Of a DNA stretch of 52,692 bases, positions 26,434-35,002 are shown in pieces (position 1 is the first letter of the stretch; every line of letters starts with the position of its first letter). The stretch comes from Chthoniobacterales bacterium (GTDB taxonomy: Bacteria > Verrucomicrobiota > Verrucomicrobiia > Chthoniobacterales > DYNR01): NCBI GenBank assembly GCA_026418675.1, contig JAOAAX010000004.1, forward strand, positions 6,604-59,295, in the 5' to 3' direction. The notes beneath the pieces were generated by a model, which was not told the DNA's origin, searched no databases, and saw only the letters and a list, made by a program, of their open reading frames with translations. The translations under genes and the position numbers were made by a program.

Positions 26434-27240
26434 CTAAGGCTCCTGAATAACGGGATTGGAGAGGGTGCCTATTTTTTCTATTTCGACTTGGACGAGGTCC
26501 CCGGGTTGCAGCCAACGCGGTGGTTTGCGAGCCATACCGACGCCCTGAGGTGTTCCAGTAAGAATTACGGTTCCGGGTAAGAGTGTAGTGCTGCCGCTGT
26601 AGAAGGAGATTAATTCTTCGACAGAAAAAATCATGTCACTAGTGGATGCGGCTTGCATTTCTTCGCCATTGAGGATTGTGCGAATTTGGAGATTATTCGG
26701 GTTGGGAATTTCGTCTTTAGTAACAATCCATGGGCCGAGTGGACAAAAAGTATCGAAGGTTTTGCCTCGGCACCATTGGGATCCTCCGTATTTTATTTGC
26801 CAATCGCGCGCGCTGACGTCGTTGGAGCAGGTGTAGCCGAGGACATAATCGAGTGCTTGTTCTTTTGGAACGTTTTTACAAGGTTTGCCTATAATAACTG
26901 CAAGTTCACATTCGTAATCTACGCGGCTACTTGGCAAGTGGCGCGGGATTTGGATTGGGTCGGCGTCTCCGATGATGGAGCTAGTAGCTTTGAGAAAAAG
27001 GACAGGGTAATCGGGGATAGTTCCTTTTGTTTCTTCTGCGTGCTTACGGTAGTTTAAGCCCGTGCAGAGGATGTTGGGAGGATCTAAGGGGGCTAGGAGT
27101 TTGCCTTCGATTATTTCTTCAGTAGTGGAAAATTGAAAGTTTGGGTCAAACGGGTTTGGGATTTTACAAAATTTCCCATTTTCCAAGCGTGCTGCCCAAC
27201 AAAGCATCCCCCCGTTTGTCAGCAAACGGCAGATTTTCAT
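26434..27240 (-). CDS. Fumarylacetoacetate hydrolase family protein
   Basis: A 268-residue enzyme of the FAH fold, whose members hydrolyse or decarboxylate acylpyruvates or isomerise ketoacids using one divalent metal. Metal ligands Glu110 and Glu112 (DYECELAVIIG) and Asp141 (SNDVSARDWQ) are visible. GLNYRKHAEE and TGTPQGVGMARKPPRWLQPGD are family motifs. Closest by eye to 2-hydroxyhepta-2,4-diene-1,7-dioate isomerase-like or acylpyruvase enzymes, but the substrate cannot be told from the sequence. Cytoplasmic. Upstream of the DUF2851 gene on the same strand. Confidence 0.9.
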   Translation of the reverse strand: MKICRLLTNGGMLCWAARLENGKFCKIPNPFDPNFQFSTTEEIIEGKLLAPLDPPNILCTGLNYRKHAEETKGTIPDYPVLFLKATSSIIGDADPIQIPRHLPSSRVDYECELAVIIGKPCKNVPKEQALDYVLGYTCSNDVSARDWQIKYGGSQWCRGKTFDTFCPLGPWIVTKDEIPNPNNLQIRTILNGEEMQAASTSDMIFSVEELISFYSGSTTLLPGTVILTGTPQGVGMARKPPRWLQPGDLVQVEIEKIGTLSNPVIQEP

Positions 27241-27291
27241 ATCCCAATGGGGGGTTAAGAGTAAGAAGGGAAGGTTTGAATAAGAAAAGAA

Positions 27292-27822
27292 TTAATTTTG
27301 TGGCATTTTGCCTGTGATTTCTGGTTTGCTCGCTTGACGTTTGTTGACGATGACGCCGGAACCACCTTTTTGGAAAATAACAGCACCTTTTTCGCCGAAA
27401 GGATCACCGCTGAGGGATCCTCCTGACCAATTTACAGTATGGAGGAAAATAGTATCGGCCGGGTGACTGCTTTTGACTTCGAGGACATTAATCGCATCGC
27501 CATTCATTTTGCCCGGAGCAGACATGAGTTTTTTATAAACATCTGCACCAAGTTCTTCTTTAACAAGGGTTTCCCATGCACCTTTTCCACCGATGTCGCC
27601 TGGCCATCCGATTGTTGAGTCACCTGTGGAGGTTGCTTCGAGGGCCATTTGTTGGGTGATAAGGTGAAGCTGTTTCATATTGCTCAGGACTTGACTCATC
27701 TGAGCTTTTGCAATTGCTCCGGTGACTGCTGGTAGTGATAGTGAAGCGAGAATAGCGATTATAGAAATAACGACGAGAAGCTCAATTAGTGTAAAGCCGG
27801 TTTTTTGGAGGGATGTTTTCAT
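27292..27822 (-). CDS. Type IV pilin-like protein (pseudopilin) with prepilin leader
   Basis: A 176-residue protein with a class III prepilin signal: a 9-residue basic leader MKTSLQKTG cut before [23 protein letters not shown], the conserved Glu5 and a 20-residue hydrophobic helix. The mature head domain has no recognised motif and lacks the H-x9-DG motif of DUF1559 pseudopilins. Processing by a prepilin peptidase and incorporation into a pilus or type II secretion pseudopilus are inferred from the leader. It probably belongs with the pilus-like genes in this window, though none is adjacent. Divergent from the haem-containing chemoreceptor at 27922. Confidence 0.87.
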   Translation of the reverse strand: MKTSLQKTGFTLIELLVVISIIAILASLSLPAVTGAIAKAQMSQVLSNMKQLHLITQQMALEATSTGDSTIGWPGDIGGKGAWETLVKEELGADVYKKLMSAPGKMNGDAINVLEVKSSHPADTIFLHTVNWSGGSLSGDPFGEKGAVIFQKGGSGVIVNKRQASKPEITGKMPQN

Positions 27823-27830
27823 ACATAGTC

Positions 27831-27858
27831 AGTCTAGAACAAATTCGATTAAAGTCAA
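27831..27858 (-). promoter_or_regulatory. Possible sigma-70-type promoter of the pseudopilin gene
   Basis: On the minus strand, TTGACT (27853-27858), 16 bases, TAGACT (27831-27836). The start codon is at 27822, so any transcript from here would have almost no leader, as for the PAS chemoreceptor promoter at 2545. Confidence 0.35.
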
Positions 27859-27875
27859 ATTTTTGTTTTGGATAA
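27850..27875 (+). promoter_or_regulatory. Possible flagellar sigma-28 (FliA) promoter of the haem chemoreceptor
   Basis: TAAAGTCA (27850-27857), 10 bases, TTGGATAA (27868-27875), against a consensus of TAAA, about 15 bases, GCCGATAA. Five of the eight -10 positions fit, and the spacing is one base short. The start codon is 46 bases downstream. Chemoreceptors are frequent sigma-28 targets, which lends support. Confidence 0.35.
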
Positions 27876-27921
27876 AAAAAGATGTTTTTATCTTTATTTA
27901 ATCTTTGATATCTAATTATTT

Positions 27922-29460
27922 ATGAAATTATTTTCAACGATCAGAGGGAAATTCCTGTTTTTGATTTTTGTTTCGATTATTTCGGTTTTATCCATTGGGT
28001 TTTGGATTTTAGCTGTTACTGTTGAGAGGACTGTTAAGGAGGGGCTTTGGAAGGAAATGCGTGGGATACTCGTTCAGGGTGAATCTGTAACGAACTTTAT
28101 GTCCGAGTTGGGCAAGGCAGGAGCATTTGATGTTGAACATCGTCTTAAAGAAAACCTTAATGCGATTGGTGCTGATAACTATCGTAACACTTTGATTTAT
28201 AAGACCGTTCCAGTTGTAGCGGCTTGGAATGCGATTCGAGAAGCAATAAAGGAAACAAACATCCAGTTTCGAATTATTCGAGAGAATGCCCGGAATGAAG
28301 AGAATCGGCCTCGTAGTGAATTTGAGTTAAAGATTTTAAGGAGGCTAGAAGGTTCAGAAGAAAAGGAGTTCTTTGAAGTAAATCGAGAAGTTGGTCTTAT
28401 AGCTTATGCGAGACCGGTTATATTAACGGAGAGTTGTATGTCGTGCCATGGTGATCCTTCGCTTAGTCCATCGGGAGATGGGCGAGACATTCTTGGTTTT
28501 AAGATGGAGGGTTGGAAGCCAGGGGAAAGAAAAGGAGTATATCTTTTAACTGCACCCGTAAGTAATATTGACACTCCTACTCGCGAAGGGATTTTAGCGT
28601 CGTTAATGTGGATTTTGCCGATTGGGGTAGGAATTATTTTGGTTGCGCTTTTTGTGGCGAATAAAATTAGCTTCCGATTGAATGAGACAATTTGGCTGCT
28701 TGCTGAGAGTTCAAAACAGTTAACGGATTCATCGGTTCAGATAGCGCAATCGAGTTCTACGATAGCGGAAGGGGCTTCGGAGCAAGCTTCTAGCCTTGAG
28801 CAGACAAGTGCTTCACTTGAGGAAATTGCTTCGATGACGAAGAGGAATGCGGAGAATGCGCAGAGTGCGCGTGAGGTTTCGCGGCAAGCCTGGGAAGCTG
28901 CTGAGATGGGGGCTATGAGTGTTGTTGAAATGAATAGGGCAATGGCGGATATACAAGCCGCAAGCGACAATATTTCGAAGATCATCAAAACAATTGATGA
29001 GATTGCTTTCCAGACGAATATCCTTGCATTGAATGCAGCGGTTGAAGCTGCTCGGGCTGGGGAGGCAGGGATGGGATTTGCAGTTGTGGCTGATGAGGTT
29101 CGAGCTCTAGCGCAGAGGTCTGCAGAAGCTGCTCGTGAGACAGCAGAAAGAATAGAAGACAGTGTTCGAAAAGCGAGTAGTGGAGTAACGATTAGCGATA
29201 AAGTTGCAAAGAATTTGGACGAAATCGTTCAAAAAATTCGTGTTGTTGATGAGTTTGTTGCGGAGATAGCCGCTGCTTCCCGGGAGCAAAGCCAAGGTAT
29301 AGAGCAAGTGAATGTGGCGGTAAATGAAATGGATAAAGTGGTCCAAAAGAACGCTTCCTATTCGGAAGAGTTTTCTGCCGCTGCGGAGAATTTGAAGCAA
29401 CAAGCTGCGTTATTGAAGGATACGATTCTTAGGCTGCGCCAACTCGCAACTGGAAGTTGA
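27922..29460 (+). CDS. Membrane chemoreceptor with Tll0287-like haem-c sensor domain
   Basis: A 512-residue methyl-accepting chemotaxis protein. Membrane helix 1 at about 12-32 and helix 2 at about 225-247 enclose a periplasmic region (about 35-222) of the Tll0287-like/DUF3365 type, with a c-type haem motif CMSCH at residues 172-176. The MCP domain (about 260-500) has the signalling tip [21 protein letters not shown] and [11 protein letters not shown] near the end. No clear HAMP domain is seen between helix 2 and the MCP domain. If CMSCH carries haem, it likely senses redox, oxygen or nitric oxide in the periplasm. This is inferred. Alone on its strand; a candidate sigma-28 promoter precedes it. 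Confidence 0.9.
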   Translation: MKLFSTIRGKFLFLIFVSIISVLSIGFWILAVTVERTVKEGLWKEMRGILVQGESVTNFMSELGKAGAFDVEHRLKENLNAIGADNYRNTLIYKTVPVVAAWNAIREAIKETNIQFRIIRENARNEENRPRSEFELKILRRLEGSEEKEFFEVNREVGLIAYARPVILTESCMSCHGDPSLSPSGDGRDILGFKMEGWKPGERKGVYLLTAPVSNIDTPTREGILASLMWILPIGVGIILVALFVANKISFRLNETIWLLAESSKQLTDSSVQIAQSSSTIAEGASEQASSLEQTSASLEEIASMTKRNAENAQSAREVSRQAWEAAEMGAMSVVEMNRAMADIQAASDNISKIIKTIDEIAFQTNILALNAAVEAARAGEAGMGFAVVADEVRALAQRSAEAARETAERIEDSVRKASSGVTISDKVAKNLDEIVQKIRVVDEFVAEIAAASREQSQGIEQVNVAVNEMDKVVQKNASYSEEFSAAAENLKQQAALLKDTILRLRQLATGS

Positions 29461-29519
29461 GGAGAAAAATTTTCTCCTGGAAGACTAGTATGCTAGCTGA
29501 AGTTTGCTGTGAAGTTCAC

Positions 29520-29993
29520 TTAAGCAAAAATGGTTGAAGAGCTTTGTTTTGTGTTAGGTTGAATCCAACTTTTTTTCCAGTCTAGGAGTTTTCGGATAGT
29601 TGAGCGAAGGTTCAAGAGTTCTGAATTTTGTTGAATAGTGAGCACTTGGAGTTTAGTTGCGTTCCGGCTTCTTAAGTTAGCGACGGCTGTTATTCTTTCA
29701 AGAAAAGCGATCTTTTGATTTTGAGGGAAGTCCTTGTGGTTGAGTAGGGAAAGAAACGCGGGAATGGTTTCGTCTTGTCGTTTAAGAATTTGGATTAGAG
29801 CATCGAAGTTTTGTTGATCGAGGTGGAACGATTCTAATGAAGTATCCTGCTCAATGAGATTGAGGAGAGCTTCTGCTTTTTGAACCAGTTTCTGACTGGT
29901 TGTGGAGGAGGGTGAGACAATCAAACTTACAGTGCGGGTTAACCTCGGTCTGGCAAAGTGGCTTCTCCCTGTTGAACGAGCATTTGAGCCCAA
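29520..29993 (-). CDS. Small helical protein after fliS (possible flagellar export chaperone)
   Basis: A 157-residue mostly helical protein with no membrane segment (KAEALLNLIEQDTSLESF, LIQILKRQDETIPAFLSLL, LLNLRSTIRKLLDWKKSW). I do not recognise the family. Its position right after fliS, its small size and its helix-rich content fit a FliT- or FlgN-like chaperone, but that is only context. The ATG at 29993 overlaps the fliS coding region by 55 bases; a TTG at 29924 would remove the overlap and leave 134 residues. The N-terminal 20 residues encoded by the overlap are unlike the rest. Confidence 0.5.
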   Translation of the reverse strand: MGSNARSTGRSHFARPRLTRTVSLIVSPSSTTSQKLVQKAEALLNLIEQDTSLESFHLDQQNFDALIQILKRQDETIPAFLSLLNHKDFPQNQKIAFLERITAVANLRSRNATKLQVLTIQQNSELLNLRSTIRKLLDWKKSWIQPNTKQSSSTIFA

Positions 29994-30352
29994 GCATCAC
30001 GGATGTCACCTAAGAAACGGAGGACGTTTTCGAGAGGTTGTTTGGATCGCTCCAAGTTTGCCTTTGAAAGCTCTGAATGCATGTAATCGTAGAGACGGTA
30101 GAGGAGAGTGGAGAGTTCCTCGGCTTTTTCAAAGTTGAGTGTGGCTTGTAGTTCAGTGAGGATAGCTTGAGCGCGAATTATGTTGTTGTTGAGAACTTCC
30201 TGAGAGCGAACGAAGTCTTCGATATCGAGTGCTTCCATTGCTTGGCGAGTGAAGCGCAAGGCGCCGTCGTAGAGCATGAGGACAAGTTGGCCAGGTGTAG
30301 CGCTGAAAGCTGCGGCTTTTTTGTAAAGTTGTGCGGGTGTTGCTGTTGGCAT
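29939..30352 (-). CDS. fliS: Flagellar export chaperone FliS
   Basis: Chaperone that binds flagellin and keeps it unpolymerised until export. 137 residues, all-helical. Family blocks are clear: LVLMLYDGALRFTRQAMEAL near residues 24-43, then NNNIIRAQAILTELQATLNF and LSTLLYRLYDYMHSELSKANL. The gene lies downstream of fliD and an unknown gene on the minus strand, as in many flagellar operons. The flagellin gene is not in the window. Confidence 0.93.
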   Translation of the reverse strand: MPTATPAQLYKKAAAFSATPGQLVLMLYDGALRFTRQAMEALDIEDFVRSQEVLNNNIIRAQAILTELQATLNFEKAEELSTLLYRLYDYMHSELSKANLERSKQPLENVLRFLGDIRDAWAQMLVQQGEATLPDRG

Positions 30353-30370
30353 GGTAAAAGTAACTTGCCT

Positions 30371-30784
30371 TTATTCTTCCCTATTTTGTGAAGAATTCAA
30401 GTAGAAATCGTGGATAAACATGGTAGCAAGACAATTAACAACGTTTAGAGGTGGCCAATTGGGATCTTTGAGATAAGCGGAGCCTTTTTTTAACACTTCT
30501 GGTCTAAGAACTAGGAGTTCTGCCAAAGCGAATTCGCGAATGTATTGCTTTTTGGCTTCGACTTTTTGCTTTTGGTCTTCTTTGTCTTTGTCATCGAAGA
30601 GTTCTTGAATGCGCTCTGATTGGTCTGTTGGACTCACCCATTTGCTCGTGGAAGTTTCTGGAGTGGAACTCGATTGGGAGGTGCTGCTTCTTCCGATTGC
30701 TGCCTGTTGAGCGATGGCATTATAAGGTATCGTATTAGCAGGGGTTGGATTTGTTGTGGTTGAAATTGATGATGTTGGGATCAT
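30371..30784 (-). CDS. Unknown protein between fliD and fliS
   Basis: A 137-residue protein with a Ser/Thr-rich unstructured N-terminus (1-50) and a charged helical second half (about 58-137: RIQELFDDKDKEDQKQKVEAKKQYIREFALAELLVLRPEV). No signal peptide, no membrane segment. I do not recognise it. Gaps to fliD (37 bases) and fliS (18 bases) indicate an operon, so it may be a flagellar accessory protein such as an FliD or flagellin partner; there is no sequence evidence. Confidence 0.6.
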   Translation of the reverse strand: MIPTSSISTTTNPTPANTIPYNAIAQQAAIGRSSTSQSSSTPETSTSKWVSPTDQSERIQELFDDKDKEDQKQKVEAKKQYIREFALAELLVLRPEVLKKGSAYLKDPNWPPLNVVNCLATMFIHDFYLNSSQNREE

Positions 30785-30821
30785 AGGTTAGTCCTCCTTT
30801 TATTTGTGGGGAGCTTTTTAA

Positions 30822-32543
30822 TTAACGACTATTTCTGAATTGAACGATTGCTGAGTTTAACATTTGCCCTTGTTTTTGATAATAGGAACTTGCTTGTTCC
30901 ATTTGAATGAATGAGTTTTCGAGCATTTTTCGCTGAAACTCTAGTTGCCTCTCGATGGTTTCGATCTGTTGATTGATGTCTTTGTTTTGTTTATTTATAG
31001 AATCAATTTGAGTGTATAGGGAACCACCTGTGTTTGTTATATTACTTATGTAATCGGTGAGTTTTTTAACGAAGCCGTTGGTTTGGTCAAGGAAGAAATT
31101 TGAGACATCATTTAAGGAATTAGTAAGTGCACTTTGCAGTTTAGAAGGATTCTTTACAGTAAGGCTGGAGGAACTGGTTCCTGAGAAATCGATTCCAAGG
31201 TCATCAAGTTTTTTTATGCTGCCAGATATCCCAGTGAGGGAATTAAACATAAAGGAGCGCAGCTTGCTTGAAATTTCGTTGATGTTGGAATTACCTGCTA
31301 GAGGGCCAGAGGTTACTTTGTTGTTAGAAACAGTGACATTTGTGTATTTATCAATTGCGGACTGGACAGCATTGTATTTTGCTATAATGTCTTCGATTTT
31401 TGATTTAACGTCGGAAGTGTTGTTGGTTACTGTAACTGTGTTAGTGCCTGTAGAATCTACAGTTACAGAAAGACCTGTAATTCCGTGAGAAGAGGCATCG
31501 AGTTTGTTGGAGGTGCTAATGATAGAACTTCCACCATTAACTGTAAAAACTGCATTAGTTCCCGCTTGAAAGGTTCCTGAAGATAAGCCACTTGCGGCGA
31601 GGAAACCAGTGCCTGATTCTTCGATTGTCAAACCTAAGTTACCAGTATTTTTGTTGGTGAGGATGAAGCGATCGGCGACGGGGTCGTAGGAAGCGGTTAC
31701 ACCTGCAGAGGAATTGTTTATCTTGGAGATAACGGATTGGATGCTATCGGTGTTGATGTTGTAATTTATGGTGACGCCATTGATTTTGAAGCTTGAATTT
31801 CCCGAGCCATCATCGTTAGTAATGGATGTGTTGAAGCCAGCTTGCGTGAGGGGGACGTTTGTTTTGGCAGTTCCAAGTTTGTCGCTACTTGTTATAGTAT
31901 TGGATCCATTATTAAAAAGTTTGAAAACTGTGAGAAAGTTGCTAGTGTCGGCGGAGCTTCCGAGGGTGATGGTGCTGCTACTTGTGAGAGTCACACGGTC
32001 AGTAGAAGCATTATAAGAAGCCGTTACGGCACCACCGGTCTGTGTGCTAATTTTATCGAAGACATCCTGAAGTGTGTCAGTTGTAGCGATTGTGATTTGC
32101 TGGCCGTTGACAGTGAAAAAACCAGCAGTAACTGGTTGAGCTGTGTTGATATTGCTTAGGACGAGAGATGATACGGAATTTGTGGGGCTAATGCCTTTGG
32201 CGATGTCGGATGTTCCGATTTGTTTGGCAGCAGTGGCGATTTGTGTAACGTTGAAGGTATAGGAACCGGTGGAAGTGCCTGCGGAGGCGCTGGCTGTCCA
32301 TGAGCTGTTTCCGGAGACGGAGGTGGACCTTGTCTGAAAAGTCTCCGTGTTTAAAGATTTGAGGCTTGTATCGAGCTGGAGGATGAGGTTTCGGATTTCC
32401 GTGAGGGCTGAATTTTGGGTATTGAGGTTTTTCTGATCGTTTTGGAGGCGTTTAATTGGTGTTCGACTGACCTCCATGAGTTGGTCAACGACACTTTTCC
32501 AATCGAAACCTGTTGCTAAACCTGAAAGTTGAAGTCCTGGCAT
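30822..32543 (-). CDS. fliD: Flagellar cap protein FliD (hook-associated protein 2)
   Basis: Caps the growing filament and helps insert flagellin. 573 residues, within the usual range. The FliD N-terminal domain is clear (GLATGFDWKSVVDQLMEVSRTPIKRLQ at residues 8-35), with FliD-type repeats in the middle rich in Thr/Ser/Asn (INYNINTDSIQSVISKIN) and a coiled-coil C-terminal domain (SLYTQIDSINKQNKDINQQIETIERQLEFQRK). Low-complexity Thr and Ser content is typical of surface-exposed cap proteins. First gene of a minus-strand flagellar unit. A GG-N10-GC motif about 50 bases upstream may be a sigma-54 promoter. Confidence 0.95.
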   Translation of the reverse strand: MPGLQLSGLATGFDWKSVVDQLMEVSRTPIKRLQNDQKNLNTQNSALTEIRNLILQLDTSLKSLNTETFQTRSTSVSGNSSWTASASAGTSTGSYTFNVTQIATAAKQIGTSDIAKGISPTNSVSSLVLSNINTAQPVTAGFFTVNGQQITIATTDTLQDVFDKISTQTGGAVTASYNASTDRVTLTSSSTITLGSSADTSNFLTVFKLFNNGSNTITSSDKLGTAKTNVPLTQAGFNTSITNDDGSGNSSFKINGVTINYNINTDSIQSVISKINNSSAGVTASYDPVADRFILTNKNTGNLGLTIEESGTGFLAASGLSSGTFQAGTNAVFTVNGGSSIISTSNKLDASSHGITGLSVTVDSTGTNTVTVTNNTSDVKSKIEDIIAKYNAVQSAIDKYTNVTVSNNKVTSGPLAGNSNINEISSKLRSFMFNSLTGISGSIKKLDDLGIDFSGTSSSSLTVKNPSKLQSALTNSLNDVSNFFLDQTNGFVKKLTDYISNITNTGGSLYTQIDSINKQNKDINQQIETIERQLEFQRKMLENSFIQMEQASSYYQKQGQMLNSAIVQFRNSR

Positions 32544-32589
32544 AGGAGTAAAATTAGTTGAGGTTAGTGTTTAGTTGTGGACAAGCTAT

Positions 32590-32607
32590 AAGCAGAATAT
32601 CGTCCAA
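32590..32607 (-). promoter_or_regulatory. Possible sigma-54 promoter upstream of fliD
   Basis: On the minus strand TTGGACGATATTCTGCTT has the -24 GG and -12 GC with the required 10-base gap, but only part of the surrounding consensus. The transcript would start about 35 bases before the fliD start codon. Many flagellar operons use sigma-54; the match is weak. Confidence 0.3.
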
Positions 32608-32669
32608 GCTGTTTAATTTTTTAGTAGAAAATGATTAGGTGGAGGTAAATAGTTAATTATTTCGATTTT

Positions 32670-33887
32670 CTATTGGGAAGTGGGGATTGGGGTTTGAGAA
32701 TTTGCAAAGATGGCTTTAACTTCTCCTGCGAGGTGGAGAGAGCCGGTAATGACGATGGGGTTTGGGAATTGGAGGGCGGCTTGGATGGCATGATGTGTGG
32801 AAGGTGTGAGGATAGGATTTTGGACTAGGTGGGCGATTTGGGATGGGGGCATAGCACGTGGACTTTGGATTTGAGGGAAGATAAAGCGTTTTGCAATAGG
32901 AGCTAGGATGTGGAGCATTTGAGCGGGGTTTTTATCATTAAGGCAAGCGAAGATGATGGTGGCTGGCTGAAGAGGTTTTTGATCGAGCCAGGTTTGGAGG
33001 AGGGCATGGATGGCGTGTGTGTTATGCGCGCCATCAAGGATGATGCGGTCGGAGAGGCGTTCGAAACGAGCTGGCCATTGGGTTTTGGCAAGTCCGGCTT
33101 GGATGGTTGACTCTCCGATGGAGGGGAAGGCTGTTTGTGCGAGGAGGGCAGCAGTGGCGGCGTTCCATTTTTGGTGTGGACCGGCGAGAGGGAGTGGATG
33201 TGGCCAGGGATGCTTAACGTGGTGGATGGGAGCGCCCACGATGCGGGCGGTATGGATGATAACATCTTCGGCTTCTGGAACTTGTGGATAGAGGATACAA
33301 GGAATATTGGGTTTTAGGATGCCGGCTTTTTCCGCTGCGATTTTGGGAATTGTATCGCCGAGCCATTGTTGGTGGTCGAGGCCGACTGGTGTGATTGCGC
33401 AAGCGATGGGGTGGCAAACGTTAGTTGAGTCGAGGCGTCCGCCCATGCCGGTTTCTAGGACAATAACATCCAATTTCTGGCGTGAGAAATACCAGATGGC
33501 GAGAGCGTAAGTGAGTTCGAAGAAAGTGGGTGGTGTTGTCCAATTTTGGGTTAGATTGCGGAGGGTTAAGATACCTTCTGTAGCATCTGGGATTGGGATG
33601 GGTTCGCCGTTTGAGCGGATGCGTTCCCGAAAATCCACAAGGTGTGGGGATGTGAAGAGGCCCGTTTTAAGGCCGGCTGTGCGTAGTATGGATTCGGTGA
33701 AGGCGCAGACGGAGCCTTTGCCGTTAGTGCCAGCGACGTGAATGGCTGGGAGATAGAGGTGGGGGTTGCCAAGAGCGTTGAGGAGACGGCGAGTGTTTTC
33801 GAGTCCTACTTTGATCCCGCGTTGTTGTTGGTCATAGAGCCAGCGGATTGCGTTTTGCCAGTTTGGAATGAAGTTTTGCTGTTCCAT
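32670..33887 (-). CDS. folC: Folylpolyglutamate synthase / dihydrofolate synthase
   Basis: Adds glutamate to (dihydro)folates, and in bacteria often makes dihydrofolate too. 405 residues, Mur-ligase-like fold. The P-loop is HVAGTNGKGSVCAF (about residues 49-62). TSPHLVDFRERIR, ETGMGGRLDSTN and DGAHNTHA are present. It lies 12 bases after the TonB-like gene on the same strand. The plus strand over this gene is highly G-rich, so the protein is unusually rich in Pro, His and Ala. Confidence 0.93.
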   Translation of the reverse strand: MEQQNFIPNWQNAIRWLYDQQQRGIKVGLENTRRLLNALGNPHLYLPAIHVAGTNGKGSVCAFTESILRTAGLKTGLFTSPHLVDFRERIRSNGEPIPIPDATEGILTLRNLTQNWTTPPTFFELTYALAIWYFSRQKLDVIVLETGMGGRLDSTNVCHPIACAITPVGLDHQQWLGDTIPKIAAEKAGILKPNIPCILYPQVPEAEDVIIHTARIVGAPIHHVKHPWPHPLPLAGPHQKWNAATAALLAQTAFPSIGESTIQAGLAKTQWPARFERLSDRIILDGAHNTHAIHALLQTWLDQKPLQPATIIFACLNDKNPAQMLHILAPIAKRFIFPQIQSPRAMPPSQIAHLVQNPILTPSTHHAIQAALQFPNPIVITGSLHLAGEVKAIFANSQTPIPTSQ

Positions 33888-33899
33888 TTATAATGAGAA

Positions 33900-34967
33900 T
33901 TATTCTAATTCGAAATTTATACGGACGCGGTATGGCCCATTTTGGGTGAGTTCTTGTGGTGGGGGGGCGACTTGGGTTATGGATTCGCAGACTTTTCTGA
34001 CTGAATCATCCAGGACGAAATTTCCACTGGGTGTGATGATCTGCCAGGAGGATATTGCTCCGCTGGGCTGGATGGTAATTTCGACGGTTGTGGTGAGTTT
34101 TGTCCCGACGCCGTAAAGGGAGGTAGGCTGTTGCCAGGTGGTATAGAAGAGGTCGTGGAGCATTTTGTGGTATTGGGCGAAGCGGGAAGGGTCGGAGGTA
34201 GATTTCCCACCAGTTTGTCCGGTTGAAGCTGAAGAGGTGGAGTTTTGGACTGGGAGGGCAGGTTTTACAGGACGAGCGAGGGGTGGTGCGTTTGTTGGTT
34301 GTGAAGGGGAAAGTGACTCCGGTTTGATTTGTGAAGGAGATGGAGACTGGGATGGTGTTGGTTTTGGGGTTGATGTTGGGTTGGGAGTGGGGACTGGAGA
34401 TGGAGATAACTTTGGAGGGGCTTTAGGAGTAGCTTTAGGAGTAGGTTTTGGGGTGGGGGAATTTTTTTTGGTTGGGGAGGGTGTCGGGGAGGGTTTGGGC
34501 TTTGGGTTTGGGGTTGGTGCGATTTTTGTGGTTGGAGATGGAGTTGGGGTGGGAGTTGGTTGGGGAGTAGGGGTTAGAGATGGGGTGGGTTTTGGAACAG
34601 TGGGAGGAGTAGGAGTAGGAGTAGGTGTAGGTGTAGGTGTAGGTGTAGGGGTAGGGGTAGGGGAACGGAGGGGAATTTCGGATTCTGGTTCGTTTTTTGT
34701 GTTAATGAGGCGAGGGGGTGGGGTTGGTATGTTTTGTTGTTGTTTTGTTATTTGTGGATTGTCAGGTTGAATTTTTGGAATAGGGGTTGGGGTTGGTGGA
34801 TTGGGTAGGGTGGAGGAATCGAGCCAAATGATGTTTTGGGGAGTTGGTTTAGATTGGTTGGAGAAGGTTAGCAATAGGATTAGGAGAACGATGTGGATAA
34901 GGCCAACGAGGAGCCAAGTTTTGTAGAGTTGGCGCCGCAGGTTTTTGTCCTCGGCGGAGTTTGGCAT
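33900..34967 (-). CDS. TonB/TolA-like protein with a Pro-Thr repeat linker
   Basis: A 355-residue envelope protein. Membrane helix at about residues 17-35, then a long periplasmic linker (about 40-245) of Pro, Thr, Ser and Lys repeats (PTPTPTPT tracts), then a compact C-terminal domain of about 90 residues that fits the TonB/TolA C-terminal fold (TTTVEITIQPSGAISSWQII, YRVRINFELE). The linker would span the periplasm and link the inner membrane to the outer membrane. ExbB/ExbD or TolQ/TolR partners are not in the window. The DNA carries a hexamer repeat in the linker. Upstream gene is a Nudix-like protein 36 bases away; folC follows. Confidence 0.8.
   Translation of the reverse strand: MPNSAEDKNLRRQLYKTWLLVGLIHIVLLILLLTFSNQSKPTPQNIIWLDSSTLPNPPTPTPIPKIQPDNPQITKQQQNIPTPPPRLINTKNEPESEIPLRSPTPTPTPTPTPTPTPTPTPPTVPKPTPSLTPTPQPTPTPTPSPTTKIAPTPNPKPKPSPTPSPTKKNSPTPKPTPKATPKAPPKLSPSPVPTPNPTSTPKPTPSQSPSPSQIKPESLSPSQPTNAPPLARPVKPALPVQNSTSSASTGQTGGKSTSDPSRFAQYHKMLHDLFYTTWQQPTSLYGVGTKLTTTVEITIQPSGAISSWQIITPSGNFVLDDSVRKVCESITQVAPPPQELTQNGPYRVRINFELE
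34606..34664. repeat. GTAGGN hexanucleotide tandem repeat inside the TonB-like gene
   Basis: On the plus strand about ten consecutive GTAGGN units (N mostly A, T or G). On the coding strand they give a run of Thr-Pro codons. Six-base units do not shift the frame, so changes in copy number would alter only the linker length. Confidence 0.75.
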
Positions 34968-35002
34968 TTTGACTGAAAAAAGAGATAGATTAGTCTAAAT
35001 AA

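Noticed and set aside
29461-29477. Terminator after the haem chemoreceptor
   Set aside because: The inverted repeat GGAGAAAA / TTTTCTCC is perfect but leaves only one base for a loop and no T-run follows, so it is a weak candidate.
34165-34770. A 201-codon plus-strand open frame with Gly-Val repeats
   Set aside because: It is the antisense of the Thr-Pro linker of the TonB-like gene and arises from the GTAGGN repeat; the minus-strand gene has a membrane helix and a TonB-like domain.
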